DNA of 9,104 bases from an uncultured Verrucomicrobiota bacterium (GCA_946482165.1 CAMLQS010000198.1:1-9104); one strand, 5' to 3'; counted from the stretch's first letter, positions 1 through 7,157 are shown. The notes: generated from the sequence alone by a model not told the origin. Numbers and translations: made by a program.

Positions 1-818
1 TTCATCAGCCTGTAGGTGCCGTTGGCAAGGCCGCCGCTTCCGCCGCCGCCGGAGCCTTTCTGGGCGTCGATCCAGCCGTTGATGTAGGCCCAGCCGTTTC
101 CTTGGACGACTTCGAAGCCGCATTCCACGACGTGGAGATACATGTTCAGGCTGAAGCGTCCGTCCTGGGCCCGGTTGTTTTGCAGCCACTGGTAGAAGGG
201 CTTCAGGTCGACGTTCAGGCTGCCGCTGGTGGGCAGCGAGCCTTCGGGCCACTTGACGGAGCCGTTCGGCACGAAGCTGTAAACGTAGTAGCCGGCGGTG
301 CTGTTATATCCCTCCCACAGATCCCACGAGATGTTGGAGTGCCAAAGGACGTTCTCGGCGGTGCGGTTGCCTATGGGCCAGGAGTTGTGCCCGCCCCAGA
401 TCATGACTTCGAGCTGCGGGTTGCCCTTGGCGGTGTCCCAGCGCAGGAAGGTGTCGTAGGCGAAGTCGCCCTTCATGTTCGATCCGCCCGAGCTGTAGGA
501 GAACTGGCAGGGGATGCTGCTCAGTTGCGAGACTTGCGCCGGAAAGAGCGTGTCGCCGGTCGGGCTCCAGCCGTAGTGCCAGCCGCGGCAGATGGCGGGA
601 TAGCCGTAGAGAGAGGGGCTGCTGAAATTGAATCCGACGGTCATTTCGGGGTAGCTGCCCCCGCCGAAGGAGGCCTGGATGCCGTTGTTGGGGTCGTTGA
701 AGTTGTTGTTCCAGGCCCAGCAGGGCCCGAAGGTCTTGTAGGCTCCCGCTTCCGCGGTGGAGACGAGTCCCGCGAGAAGGGCGGAGGCCGCGAGTGCGAC
801 GATTCGAAGGGGTTTCAT
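1..818 (-). CDS. Secreted GH12 endo-beta-1,4-glucanase/xyloglucanase with C-terminal lectin-like module (3' end cut by window)
   Basis: Predicted extracellular glycoside hydrolase family 12 enzyme, hydrolysing internal beta-1,4 bonds in cellulose, mixed-linkage glucan or xyloglucan by a retaining mechanism. 272 codons are visible. Residues 1-24 form a signal peptide (basic start, hydrophobic core, cleavage after AEA). GH12 hallmarks follow: E137 in LEVMIWGG is the expected nucleophile, with the NSWPIG segment just after it, and E236 in ECGFEVVQGNGWA is the expected acid/base. The catalytic domain ends near residue 254. A Gly/Ser linker (about 255-263) leads to LANGTYRLM, which resembles the first strand of a ricin-type beta-trefoil (CBM13-like) domain; that module lies beyond the window edge. 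The start at 818 is chosen because the signal peptide begins there; no Shine-Dalgarno is visible. It lies 37 bp after the Trp-repeat gene on the same strand, so co-transcription is possible. The family call is solid; substrate specificity cannot be read. Confidence 0.9.
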   Translation of the reverse strand, partial: MKPLRIVALAASALLAGLVSTAEAGAYKTFGPCWAWNNNFNDPNNGIQASFGGGSYPEMTVGFNFSSPSLYGYPAICRGWHYGWSPTGDTLFPAQVSQLSSIPCQFSYSSGGSNMKGDFAYDTFLRWDTAKGNPQLEVMIWGGHNSWPIGNRTAENVLWHSNISWDLWEGYNSTAGYYVYSFVPNGSVKWPEGSLPTSGSLNVDLKPFYQWLQNNRAQDGRFSLNMYLHVVECGFEVVQGNGWAYINGWIDAQKGSGGGGSGGLANGTYRLM

Positions 819-855
819 TTCGTGGTTTGGTGGATGTTTGATGTGTGTTCTGGGG

Positions 856-1689
856 CTACTCGGGATGGTTTCCCGAAAAGGGGCTTTCCGGCGGGGCGGC
901 GGCGAGGCTCGCCACCTCGTCGAGCGCGCGCTCGCGGAGCGCGCCGGCCGGGAACGAATCGATCCATGCGAGCGCCGCTCCCGCGTCGGTCTGTATCCAC
1001 TGGTGCAGGACGGCCATCGCGGCCTCGTCCCGATGATGGCCGGGGGACATCTCCTTGGCGACCAGCCGGCCGGCCGCCTCGGGATCGGTCCCGGCCCGGG
1101 CGAAGGCCATGCGTTGGAGCAGTCGGTCGCGCGGTTCTCCCGGCGCCTTGGACAAGGCCCAGCCGGTGGCGGCCTCGAAGTCCCGCTCGGCCCACTGTTG
1201 CGCGAGGTTGTCCAGAAGGTTCCGCAGCGCGGCCCGCGTGGCGCCGTCGTCGCCGTCGTCGCGGCAATTTTCCGCCAGCGCGAGGGCCACCCGGGGCTGG
1301 GCCGGCATCAGCTCCGCGCACAGGACCTCGGCGACGGCGACGCGTTGTTCGCCCGCGCGCGCGCGCCGAAGCCAGGCCAAGGCCACCGCCGGGTGTCTTT
1401 CCGCCCAGAGCCGGTTTCTATGCAGGTCCCCGGTGGCCAGGGGACTGTCGGGGTCCGCCAGCGCCGGATCGGTGGCCTTCGTCGCCTCGGCGCGGAGGCT
1501 CGGCGGGGCGGGGGGCGTGGCCGGGACGATCTCCCGCGCCCCCGCGCGGGGGCGCGGGCCGGTGGAGACGAGGGGCGCGGTGTCCGGCGCGGCGCCCGGG
1601 ATGCGCGACAGGATCCACGCGCACAGGAGGCAGGCGGAAAGGGCGATCAGGCCGCGGCGTATCGGGCGCGAAAGATGCGGGGCGGACAT
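856..1689 (-). CDS. Membrane-anchored Trp-repeat protein of unknown function
   Basis: I do not recognise a named family. From the ATG at 1689 it is 277 aa. A longer in-frame ATG at 1734 adds 15 residues (292 aa), but the shorter start gives a cleaner signal anchor: MSAPHLSRPIRRG, then a hydrophobic stretch ending in AWIL. In 292-aa numbering the membrane segment is about 26-45, a Pro/Ala/Arg-rich linker covers about 46-105, and the rest is helical. Five related helix motifs of the form (H/Q/D)-x-x-x-A begin at 114, 146, 185, 217 and 250. In three of them two tryptophans are spaced exactly 11 apart (W110/W121, W181/W192, W246/W257). Repeats of this style are common in Verrucomicrobiota proteins encoded near ECF sigma/kinase genes. 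The linker codons contain a perfect 26-bp palindrome (1533-1558). Likely periplasmic scaffold or partner protein; the role is inference only. Confidence 0.72.
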   Translation of the reverse strand: MSAPHLSRPIRRGLIALSACLLCAWILSRIPGAAPDTAPLVSTGPRPRAGAREIVPATPPAPPSLRAEATKATDPALADPDSPLATGDLHRNRLWAERHPAVALAWLRRARAGEQRVAVAEVLCAELMPAQPRVALALAENCRDDGDDGATRAALRNLLDNLAQQWAERDFEAATGWALSKAPGEPRDRLLQRMAFARAGTDPEAAGRLVAKEMSPGHHRDEAAMAVLHQWIQTDAGAALAWIDSFPAGALRERALDEVASLAAAPPESPFSGNHPE

Positions 1690-1734
1690 GGCGGGCGGGG
1701 ATGGGTTTGCCGGGCCCGCGCGCGCCGGGATCAT

Positions 1735-2047
1735 TTCCGGACGGGCGCCGACACGACGGGGCGGGGTGGGGGCTTCATGATTACGTGCGAATTTTTGGTC
1801 CCGATTCCTGCCAACAAATTTTCGCCGCGTGGCGATTCAGGGTGTGCCTCGTGAATAAACGGGGGCAGCGTGAGCGAGAAGGGATGCCCGGCCAAGGCGA
1901 CCGAGGCGGAGGCGGGTCTTCGGCCCGTGCCGCCGAGGGCAACGCCGGCCCGGCGTCTTTTCTCGTTTCGCTCGTGGAGCCTTGGCGATGCTCCGGTCTA
2001 TTCACCAGACAGACCCTGGTGCCCGGGTTCCGCCTCGGCGGCGCCGG
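1735..2047. other. 313-bp intergenic stretch without a gene
   Basis: Between the end of the kinase gene and the Trp-repeat gene. It holds the 181-bp imperfect inverted repeat (1838-2018, listed separately). Between that element and the downstream start lies an AT-richer patch at about 1785-1825, unusual in this GC-rich window and the likeliest place for a promoter of the Trp-repeat gene. No convincing -35/-10 pair is visible: a TTGGCA on the minus strand lacks a -10 at the right distance. Short reading frames crossing the gap on both strands look like translations of the repeat rather than genes. Confidence 0.6.
1838..2018. repeat. 181-bp imperfect inverted repeat (MITE-like or structured-RNA element)
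   Basis: The outer arms, 1838-1867 and the complement of 1989-2018, match at 24 of 30 positions and share a GTGAATA core. A second inner pair, 1876-1893 and the complement of 1947-1964, matches at 14 of 18. The centre folds on itself around the TTC at about 1916-1918, with GGGTC pairing to GGCCC and GGCGG to CCGCC further out. The whole element could therefore form one long interrupted hairpin. Two smaller hairpins sit in the right half: ACGCCGG-C-CCGGCGT (1942-1956, followed on the plus strand by CTTTTCTCGTTT) and CACCAG...CTGGTG (2003-2021). It carries no transposase. It may be a miniature mobile element, a dispersed palindromic repeat or a 3' processing/termination structure for the kinase transcript. 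Confidence 0.65.
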
Positions 2048-4273
2048 CTATTCCCCGTCCGCGCCCGGCGTCGGGGCTCCGCCGATCATCGCCTCGGCTT
2101 CGCGCGCGAGGATGCGCGCCACGAACCAGTCATACCACCAGCCGCGGCTGTCGTCGTAGGCGACAAACGGGGTTTGGGCGCGCTCGTCGATCAACGCGCG
2201 GCTCCTCGCCAGCTCGGCGCGGGCGCGCTCGTCCCGCCCGAGCCGGGCGAAGCACATCGCAGCGATGGCGTGGACGCCGGCCGCGCGGGGCGGCACGTTT
2301 TCCAAGGCGTCGAACTCCAGGCATCGGGCCCCGTGATCGAGCGCCTCCGCGTAGTCGCCACGTCGATACTCGAAAAGGGCCAGCGAAAGGTGGCGCCAGA
2401 AGACCGGCCAGTCGGCCTGCGTAAGCGCCGTCCGCTCCGCGACCGACCGCGCCGTCGCCTCGGCGAAGGGCGACAGTTCCGCGATCCTGCCGGGGTCGGG
2501 CGGCAGGAGCGAGCAGAGCTTCAGGGTCCGTTCCGCGGCCACGGGGCTGGCGGTGCCGGAGAACTGCTTGATCGAGGCGCGGCAAAACTCGTCGTAGGCG
2601 CGCCGGTCGCCGAGCTCGGCCAGGATCACGGTGTATTTCGTGTAGTCCAGCGTGGCGGGGTCCGGGCGCTCGGACAGATCGAGCCGCACGAGGGCCGAGT
2701 AGTATTCGGCCGCCCGCCGCCAGTCCCCGCGGACGGCGGCCCAGTCTCCCAGGGGGCGGAACAGCGCCGCGCCGACGGTCGCCATGTCGGAGGTGGGAAG
2801 CGCGCCCACGAGCTCGTCGGCCTGCTGCATCTGGTATTTGTCGATCAACGACGCCGCCTTCGCCACGGTCAGGTTCGCTTCCGCCTGGCGACGCAGGAGC
2901 GCCTCCGTCGCGCGGCCTTTTTCGGCCGCGCGGTGCGCCTCCCGCGCCTGAAAGAAGAGCCAGGTCGATGTGCCGAAGCCCGCGACAAGGGCGAGGCCGA
3001 CCGCCGTCAGGGAGACGAAAACGGCCCGGTTGCGGCGGACGAATTTCCGGAACTGGTAGGATCGGCTTGGCGGCCGGGCCTGCACCGCCTCGTTGTTCAG
3101 GTATCGTTGGACGTCGAGGGCCAGGCCGATGGCGGTGGGATAGCGGCGATCCCGGTCCTTCTCCAGGGCCTTCATGGCTATCCAGTCCAGGTCCCGTTTG
3201 AGCAGCGCCCCGAGTTTCGCCGGGTGCTCCCGGCGATGGGCGGCGGCGAGCGCCAGTTCCCCCGCGGGCATTCCCGCGAGCTTCGCGGACGGCGGGGGCG
3301 GCTCCTTTTCCCGCAGGATGCGCCGCATGCGCTCGGGGCCGGCCTCGATCAATTCGCGGTGGCTGAACGGGGTCTCGCCGGTCAACAGCTCGTAGAGCAG
3401 CACGCCCAGGCTGTAGACATCGCTGCGCGTGTCCGCGGCCAAGCCGCCCGTTTCGGCCTGCTCGGGGCTCATGTAGGCCGGCGTGCCGATGAAGAGTTCG
3501 CAGGTGGTGAGCACCGTCTGGTTGGCCGACGGCTCGCCGCCGACCGCCTTGGCGACGCCGAAGTCGATCACCTTGGGCACGGCCACGCCGTCGATGAGCG
3601 TCACGAGGACGTTCGAGGCCTTGATGTCGCGATGGATGACGCCCTTTTGGTGCGCGTGCTGGATGGCGTGGCACACTTGGATGAACAGGGACAGGCGTCG
3701 GCGGATGTCGTGTTTGTTCTCGTCGCAGAACCGGGTGATCTTCGTCCCCCGCACCAGTTCCATCGCCAGGTAGGGCCGGCCTGTCTCCGTCGCTCCGGCG
3801 TCCAGCACGTAGGCGATGTTCGGGTGGTCCATCATCGCCAGCGTCCGCCGCTCGGCGTTGAAGCGGGCGATGAAGCCCCGGGTGTCCATGCCGAGCTTGA
3901 TGATCTTCAGAGCGACCTGCCGGCGGACGGGCTGGTCCTGCTGCGCCAGATAGACGACGCCGCAGCCGCCTTCGCCCAGCTTCTCGAGCAGCCGATACGA
4001 TCCGACCCGGTTTCCCGTTTCGAGGTCCGGCTCCGACCATGCCTCGGTCGCCGCGTCAACGAGCCGGCCGGCCAGGGCGGCCACATTTATCCCGGGCCGG
4101 CTCGCGTCGAAAAAGCGCCGCGCCTCGGCCTGCCGGGACAACATCCCCTCCACCCGTGCCCTCAGCTCGCGGTCCGAGCCGCAGGTCTCCGCCAGATACG
4201 CGGAGCGTTCTTCCTCCGCCATCGGCAGCGCGGCGCAGAAAATCTCCTCCGCCCGATCAACGTCGTCGTGCAT
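2048..4273 (-). CDS. Transmembrane Ser/Thr protein kinase (Hanks type)
   Basis: 741-aa bacterial eukaryotic-like kinase. An N-terminal helical segment (1-60) of the type usual in planctomycete/verrucomicrobial kinases precedes the catalytic domain at about 93-395. Kinase motifs are complete: glycine loop LGEGGCGVV (99-107), ATP lysine K123, HRDIKASN with catalytic D216, DFG at 237-239, GTPAYMSPEQ (263-272), and SDVYSLG (284-290). The intact HRD and DFG argue for an active enzyme. One transmembrane helix lies at about 417-441, so the kinase is cytoplasmic and the 300-residue C-terminal part is probably periplasmic. That part opens with a helical/coiled-coil stretch (444-480) and continues with TPR-like helices (GDWRRAAEYYSALVRL; RRGDYAEALDHGARCLEF). 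It starts 60 bp after the sigma factor gene and is probably co-transcribed with it, suggesting the sigma factor or its regulon as target. The ATG has no Shine-Dalgarno; the bases before it read CCCTCCTC. Confidence 0.93.
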   Translation of the reverse strand: MHDDVDRAEEIFCAALPMAEEERSAYLAETCGSDRELRARVEGMLSRQAEARRFFDASRPGINVAALAGRLVDAATEAWSEPDLETGNRVGSYRLLEKLGEGGCGVVYLAQQDQPVRRQVALKIIKLGMDTRGFIARFNAERRTLAMMDHPNIAYVLDAGATETGRPYLAMELVRGTKITRFCDENKHDIRRRLSLFIQVCHAIQHAHQKGVIHRDIKASNVLVTLIDGVAVPKVIDFGVAKAVGGEPSANQTVLTTCELFIGTPAYMSPEQAETGGLAADTRSDVYSLGVLLYELLTGETPFSHRELIEAGPERMRRILREKEPPPPSAKLAGMPAGELALAAAHRREHPAKLGALLKRDLDWIAMKALEKDRDRRYPTAIGLALDVQRYLNNEAVQARPPSRSYQFRKFVRRNRAVFVSLTAVGLALVAGFGTSTWLFFQAREAHRAAEKGRATEALLRRQAEANLTVAKAASLIDKYQMQQADELVGALPTSDMATVGAALFRPLGDWAAVRGDWRRAAEYYSALVRLDLSERPDPATLDYTKYTVILAELGDRRAYDEFCRASIKQFSGTASPVAAERTLKLCSLLPPDPGRIAELSPFAEATARSVAERTALTQADWPVFWRHLSLALFEYRRGDYAEALDHGARCLEFDALENVPPRAAGVHAIAAMCFARLGRDERARAELARSRALIDERAQTPFVAYDDSRGWWYDWFVARILAREAEAMIGGAPTPGADGE

Positions 4274-4333
4274 GAGGAGGGATTCTGGTTGCCATCGCGC
4301 GCTCGTTGTCGTCGTGGGAAAACTCAGTCGTGA

Positions 4334-4891
4334 TCAGGACGTCGCGCGCAGCTTTTCGAAGAGCCACAGCTTGGCGCATTCCCAGTGGCGATAGACCGTG
4401 CGCTCGCCCATGCCCAGGGCCTCGGCGACCTCCTCGTTTGTCATGCCGCCGAAAAACTTCAGCACCACGACTCGCGCCCTTTCCGGGTGAACGCGTTCCA
4501 GCTCCTCCAGCGCGGAGTCGATCAACAGGACCGATTCGTCGGGGGACGCGGCGGGACAATCGAAATCCGCGATGTCCAGCGGCACCTGCCTGCCGCCGCG
4601 TTTCTGCGCGGACTTTTTCCGCGCGTGCTCGATCAGGATCCGGCGCATGGCCTCGGCGGCGGCATGGAAAAAATGGGCGCGGCTGTGCCAATGCTGTTGA
4701 TCATCCTTCGCCAGCCGGAGCCAGGCCTCGTGCACCAAGGCCGTCGGTTGAAGGGTGTGGCCCGCCGCCTCGCGCGCCATGCGCGACGCGGCCAGCGCCT
4801 TCAGCTCGTCGTAAACCCGCGGAAGCAAATCTTCGAACGCCAAGTCGTCGCCGCGATCGGCGGCGCTCGATGGTGGGGTGACATCGTTCAT
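4334..4891 (-). CDS. ECF-type RNA polymerase sigma factor (TIGR02999/PF07638-like)
   Basis: 185-aa extracytoplasmic-function sigma factor. Sigma-2 spans about 19-92, with signature stretches GHTLQPTALVHEAWLRL and RAHFFHAAAEAMRRILIEHAR, followed by KRGG; these are typical of the TIGR02999 family known from Planctomycetes, Acidobacteria and Verrucomicrobia. Sigma-4 spans about 122-182, with a helix-turn-helix at about 150-172 (MTNEEVAEALGMGERTVYRHW) for -35 recognition. No anti-sigma factor gene is adjacent; instead a membrane Ser/Thr kinase follows 60 bp downstream. In region 2.2 the acidic DAED motif of ordinary ECF sigmas is replaced by Q48-P49-T50-A51, so a phosphothreonine could supply the missing charge (inference). 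The gene starts 54 bp after the GH3 stop; the gap shows no clear terminator or promoter. The ATG at 4891 is the natural family start; no Shine-Dalgarno is seen. Confidence 0.92.
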   Translation of the reverse strand: MNDVTPPSSAADRGDDLAFEDLLPRVYDELKALAASRMAREAAGHTLQPTALVHEAWLRLAKDDQQHWHSRAHFFHAAAEAMRRILIEHARKKSAQKRGGRQVPLDIADFDCPAASPDESVLLIDSALEELERVHPERARVVVLKFFGGMTNEEVAEALGMGERTVYRHWECAKLWLFEKLRATS

Positions 4892-4945
4892 TGGGGTGGT
4901 GAACGAATAGCCGGGACGCGGTGGCGGCAGAAGGGGAAATTTGAC

Positions 4946-7081
4946 TTACGCGTCTCGCTCCGGCACCCGGCCGAGCCGCCTCTCGGCGGTGATAGTCCAA
5001 GAGGCGGAGCGCAAGGGCTGGCGGGCGTCGGCGGCGAGCATGATCGTGTATCGTCCGGGTGTTTCGATCCACTCGTCGCGCCCGATGTCGAAATGCGCCA
5101 GCGCCCAGGGATCGAGCGCGATGCGCAGCTCGAGTTCCTCGCCCGGATCGAGGAAGACCTTGGCGAATCCGCGCAAGGCCAGCGGCGCTCGCGTCGGCGC
5201 GGTGCCGTCTCCATCCGGCGGCGCGACGTAGATCTGCGGCACGGCCGCGCCGCGACGCGCCCCGGTGTTGCGCACCGTGCAGCGGACCGTCGGCGTGGTG
5301 CGGCCCGCGGCAGGTTCGAGCCTCAGCTCGCCATACTCGAAGCTCGTGTAGGACAGGCCGTGGCCGAAGGGGTAGAGCGGCTCGCCGCGAAACCACGCGT
5401 AGGTGCGCCCATGGCGCAGGTCGTAGTCCATCATCGGCGGCAACTGGTCGAGCGAGCGCGGCCAGGTTTGCACGAGACGGCCCGAGGGATCGATGTCGCC
5501 GAACAGGACGTCGGCCAGCGCGTGGCCGAGCTCCTGGCTGTTCTGCGCAAGGTGCAGGATGGCGGGCACGTGCTCCTGGGTCCAGTTGATGGCGAAGGGG
5601 AAGGAGCTGATCAGCACGACGACGCAGCGGGGGTTGGCGGCGTGGACGGCCTGGATGAGAGGCTCTTGTTCGAGGTCGATCGACTGGCGGTCGACGGCCT
5701 CGCGGCCCTCGCTCGGGAAGTCGACCTTGGCCCAAGCGCCCGCGCCGACGGGGCGGTTGCCCACGCAGAGGATCGCGATGTCGCACTCGCGCGCGAGCGC
5801 CGCGGCCCGGGCGGGATCGTCGCCCGGGTCGAAACACAGGACCGCCTCGCCGAGGCGGGAGAGCAGGCCTTCGCGCGGCGACACCGCGTGCGCCGGCACG
5901 CCGCTATACCAGTCGAGCAGGACCTCGTCGGCCCGCGGGCCGATGAGCGCCACGCGGCGGAGGCGAGCCGGGTCGAGCGGCAGCAGCGAGCCTTCGTTTT
6001 TGAGCAACACGACGGAGCGCCGCGTGACCTCGCGGACGAGGTCGCGGTTGGCCTGCGAGAGCCAGGGCTCGGGCTCGCCGTCCATGCCGATGCGCGCCGG
6101 GGGCACGCGCTCGGCGGGGTCGAGCAGGCCGAGCCGCAGCATCACGCGGTAGACGCCGCGCAGGCAGGCGTCGATGTCGGCCTCGGTGAGCGCGCCTTGC
6201 TCCAGCGCGGCGCGCACGGAGTCCACATGGTCGTCGAGAAACTGGTTGATGCCGGCGTGCAGCACCGGCGCGGCGGCCGCGACGAGGTCGGGGTAACGCC
6301 GGTGGTGGGTGACGAGCATTTTGAAGGCGCCGCCGTCGGTGCAGATGATGCCGTCCTGGCCCCACTCGCGCACCGTGATGTCGCGCAGCATGGGATGCAC
6401 GGTGCAGGGCGTGCCGTCGCGGGCGTTGTAGGCGGCCATGTAGGCGCGCGAGCCGCCGAGCACGACGCCGGCGCGGAAGGGCGCGGCATAGTATTCGTGG
6501 AAGAGCGCCGCGTCGAAATCCGACGAGGAGGATTCGCGGCCGTCCTCGTTGCTGTTGGCGAGGAAGTGTTTCATCAGCGCCGCCGCCGTCCAGTATCGCG
6601 GGTGCTCGCCCTGCAGGCCGCGGATGAAGGCCACGGCTAAACGGGAAACCAGAAAAGCGTCTTCGCCGTAGCACTCCTCGGTGCGGCCCCAGCGCAGATC
6701 GCGGCCGAGGTCGGCGTTGGGCGCGCGCACGACGATGCCGCCGCGCGAGTGGCGCGGGTTTTGAAACAGGTAGCGCGCCTCGTGCGCTTCGACCTCGGCG
6801 ACGCGGCGGACGAGCTCGGGTTCCCAGGTCATGCCCAGGCCGATGGCCTGCGGGAAGGTCGTGGTCGGAGCGGGATCGTCGCCGCCCCATTTGCCGGGGC
6901 CGCCCTGCGAGAGCCCGTGGAGCCCCTCGACATGGTCGGAGCCGCGCACGCCGAGCCGGGGCACGTCGGGCCGGGTGGACAGCGCGGAGATTTTCTCCTC
7001 GCGGGTCATCTCCCGGAGGAGGGAGTCGATGCGGAGTTCGTCGGGCAGATCGGGGTCTTGGAAGGGGAAGGCGAAAGACAT
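4946..7081 (-). CDS. GH3 beta-glycosidase (beta-glucosidase/beta-xylosidase-like), no signal peptide
   Basis: 711-aa glycoside hydrolase family 3 enzyme, removing sugars from the non-reducing end of oligosaccharides. The start at 7081 (MSFAFPFQDPDL) is preferred over in-frame ATGs at 7174 and 7165: GH3 similarity begins just after it (SLLREMTREEK), the extension is not a signal peptide, and the region before 7081 contains a perfect 12-bp stem. Numbered from 7081, the TIM-barrel domain shows APNADLGRDLRWGR, K171-H172-F, and the nucleophile D249 in GIICTDGGAF. The C-terminal GH3 domain follows from about 350 (RRSVVLLKNEGSLLPL), with E461 in EGREAVDR as candidate acid/base. A fibronectin-III-like domain ends the protein (PQIYVAP to about 690). 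YPFGHGLSYT is the usual pre-Fn3 motif. TDGG in place of the common SDW-type nucleophile motif is unusual. Cytoplasmic location is likely, acting on imported oligomers. Substrate is not readable. Confidence 0.93.
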   Translation of the reverse strand: MSFAFPFQDPDLPDELRIDSLLREMTREEKISALSTRPDVPRLGVRGSDHVEGLHGLSQGGPGKWGGDDPAPTTTFPQAIGLGMTWEPELVRRVAEVEAHEARYLFQNPRHSRGGIVVRAPNADLGRDLRWGRTEECYGEDAFLVSRLAVAFIRGLQGEHPRYWTAAALMKHFLANSNEDGRESSSSDFDAALFHEYYAAPFRAGVVLGGSRAYMAAYNARDGTPCTVHPMLRDITVREWGQDGIICTDGGAFKMLVTHHRRYPDLVAAAAPVLHAGINQFLDDHVDSVRAALEQGALTEADIDACLRGVYRVMLRLGLLDPAERVPPARIGMDGEPEPWLSQANRDLVREVTRRSVVLLKNEGSLLPLDPARLRRVALIGPRADEVLLDWYSGVPAHAVSPREGLLSRLGEAVLCFDPGDDPARAAALARECDIAILCVGNRPVGAGAWAKVDFPSEGREAVDRQSIDLEQEPLIQAVHAANPRCVVVLISSFPFAINWTQEHVPAILHLAQNSQELGHALADVLFGDIDPSGRLVQTWPRSLDQLPPMMDYDLRHGRTYAWFRGEPLYPFGHGLSYTSFEYGELRLEPAAGRTTPTVRCTVRNTGARRGAAVPQIYVAPPDGDGTAPTRAPLALRGFAKVFLDPGEELELRIALDPWALAHFDIGRDEWIETPGRYTIMLAADARQPLRSASWTITAERRLGRVPERDA

Positions 7082-7101
7082 GCGCCTCGGGAAACTCCGT
7101 C

Positions 7102-7139
7102 CCCCGGCGGCGCCTATCCAGCGCGCAGCGCCGCCGGGG
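7102..7139 (-). promoter_or_regulatory. Perfect 12-bp GC stem-loop in GH3 leader
   Basis: CCCCGGCGGCGC at 7102-7113 is exactly complementary to 7128-7139, with a 14-base loop. On the minus strand it ends 20 bases before the chosen GH3 start. There is no T-run after it, so it is not a standard intrinsic terminator. It could be an attenuator, an mRNA-stabilising 5' hairpin, or half of a repeat. Its presence argues that 7082-7174 is untranslated leader rather than coding. Confidence 0.5.
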
Positions 7140-7157
7140 AAGGAATCGACGGATGTT

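Noticed and set aside
1942..1964. Hairpin plus T-rich tail on the plus strand resembling an intrinsic terminator
   Set aside because: No plus-strand gene ends upstream of it; the T-rich stretch belongs to the inner arm of the inverted repeat.
1781..2005. 74-aa minus-strand open frame in the kinase/Trp-repeat gap
   Set aside because: It is essentially a translation of the inverted repeat; LFTRHTL on this strand and LFTRQTL on the plus strand come from the two repeat arms.
102..2159. 685-aa open frame on the plus strand
   Set aside because: Antisense to GH12 and the Trp-repeat gene and running through the inverted repeat; composition is that of a GC-rich shadow frame.
1982..4333. 783-aa open frame on the plus strand
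   Set aside because: It lies antisense to the kinase gene, which has all Hanks motifs; the plus frame is Arg/Gly/Pro-rich with no recognisable domain, as expected for the antisense frame of a GC-rich gene.
4385..6640. 751-aa open frame on the plus strand
   Set aside because: Antisense to the sigma factor and GH3 genes; no domain or motif, and it crosses the boundary between two clear genes.
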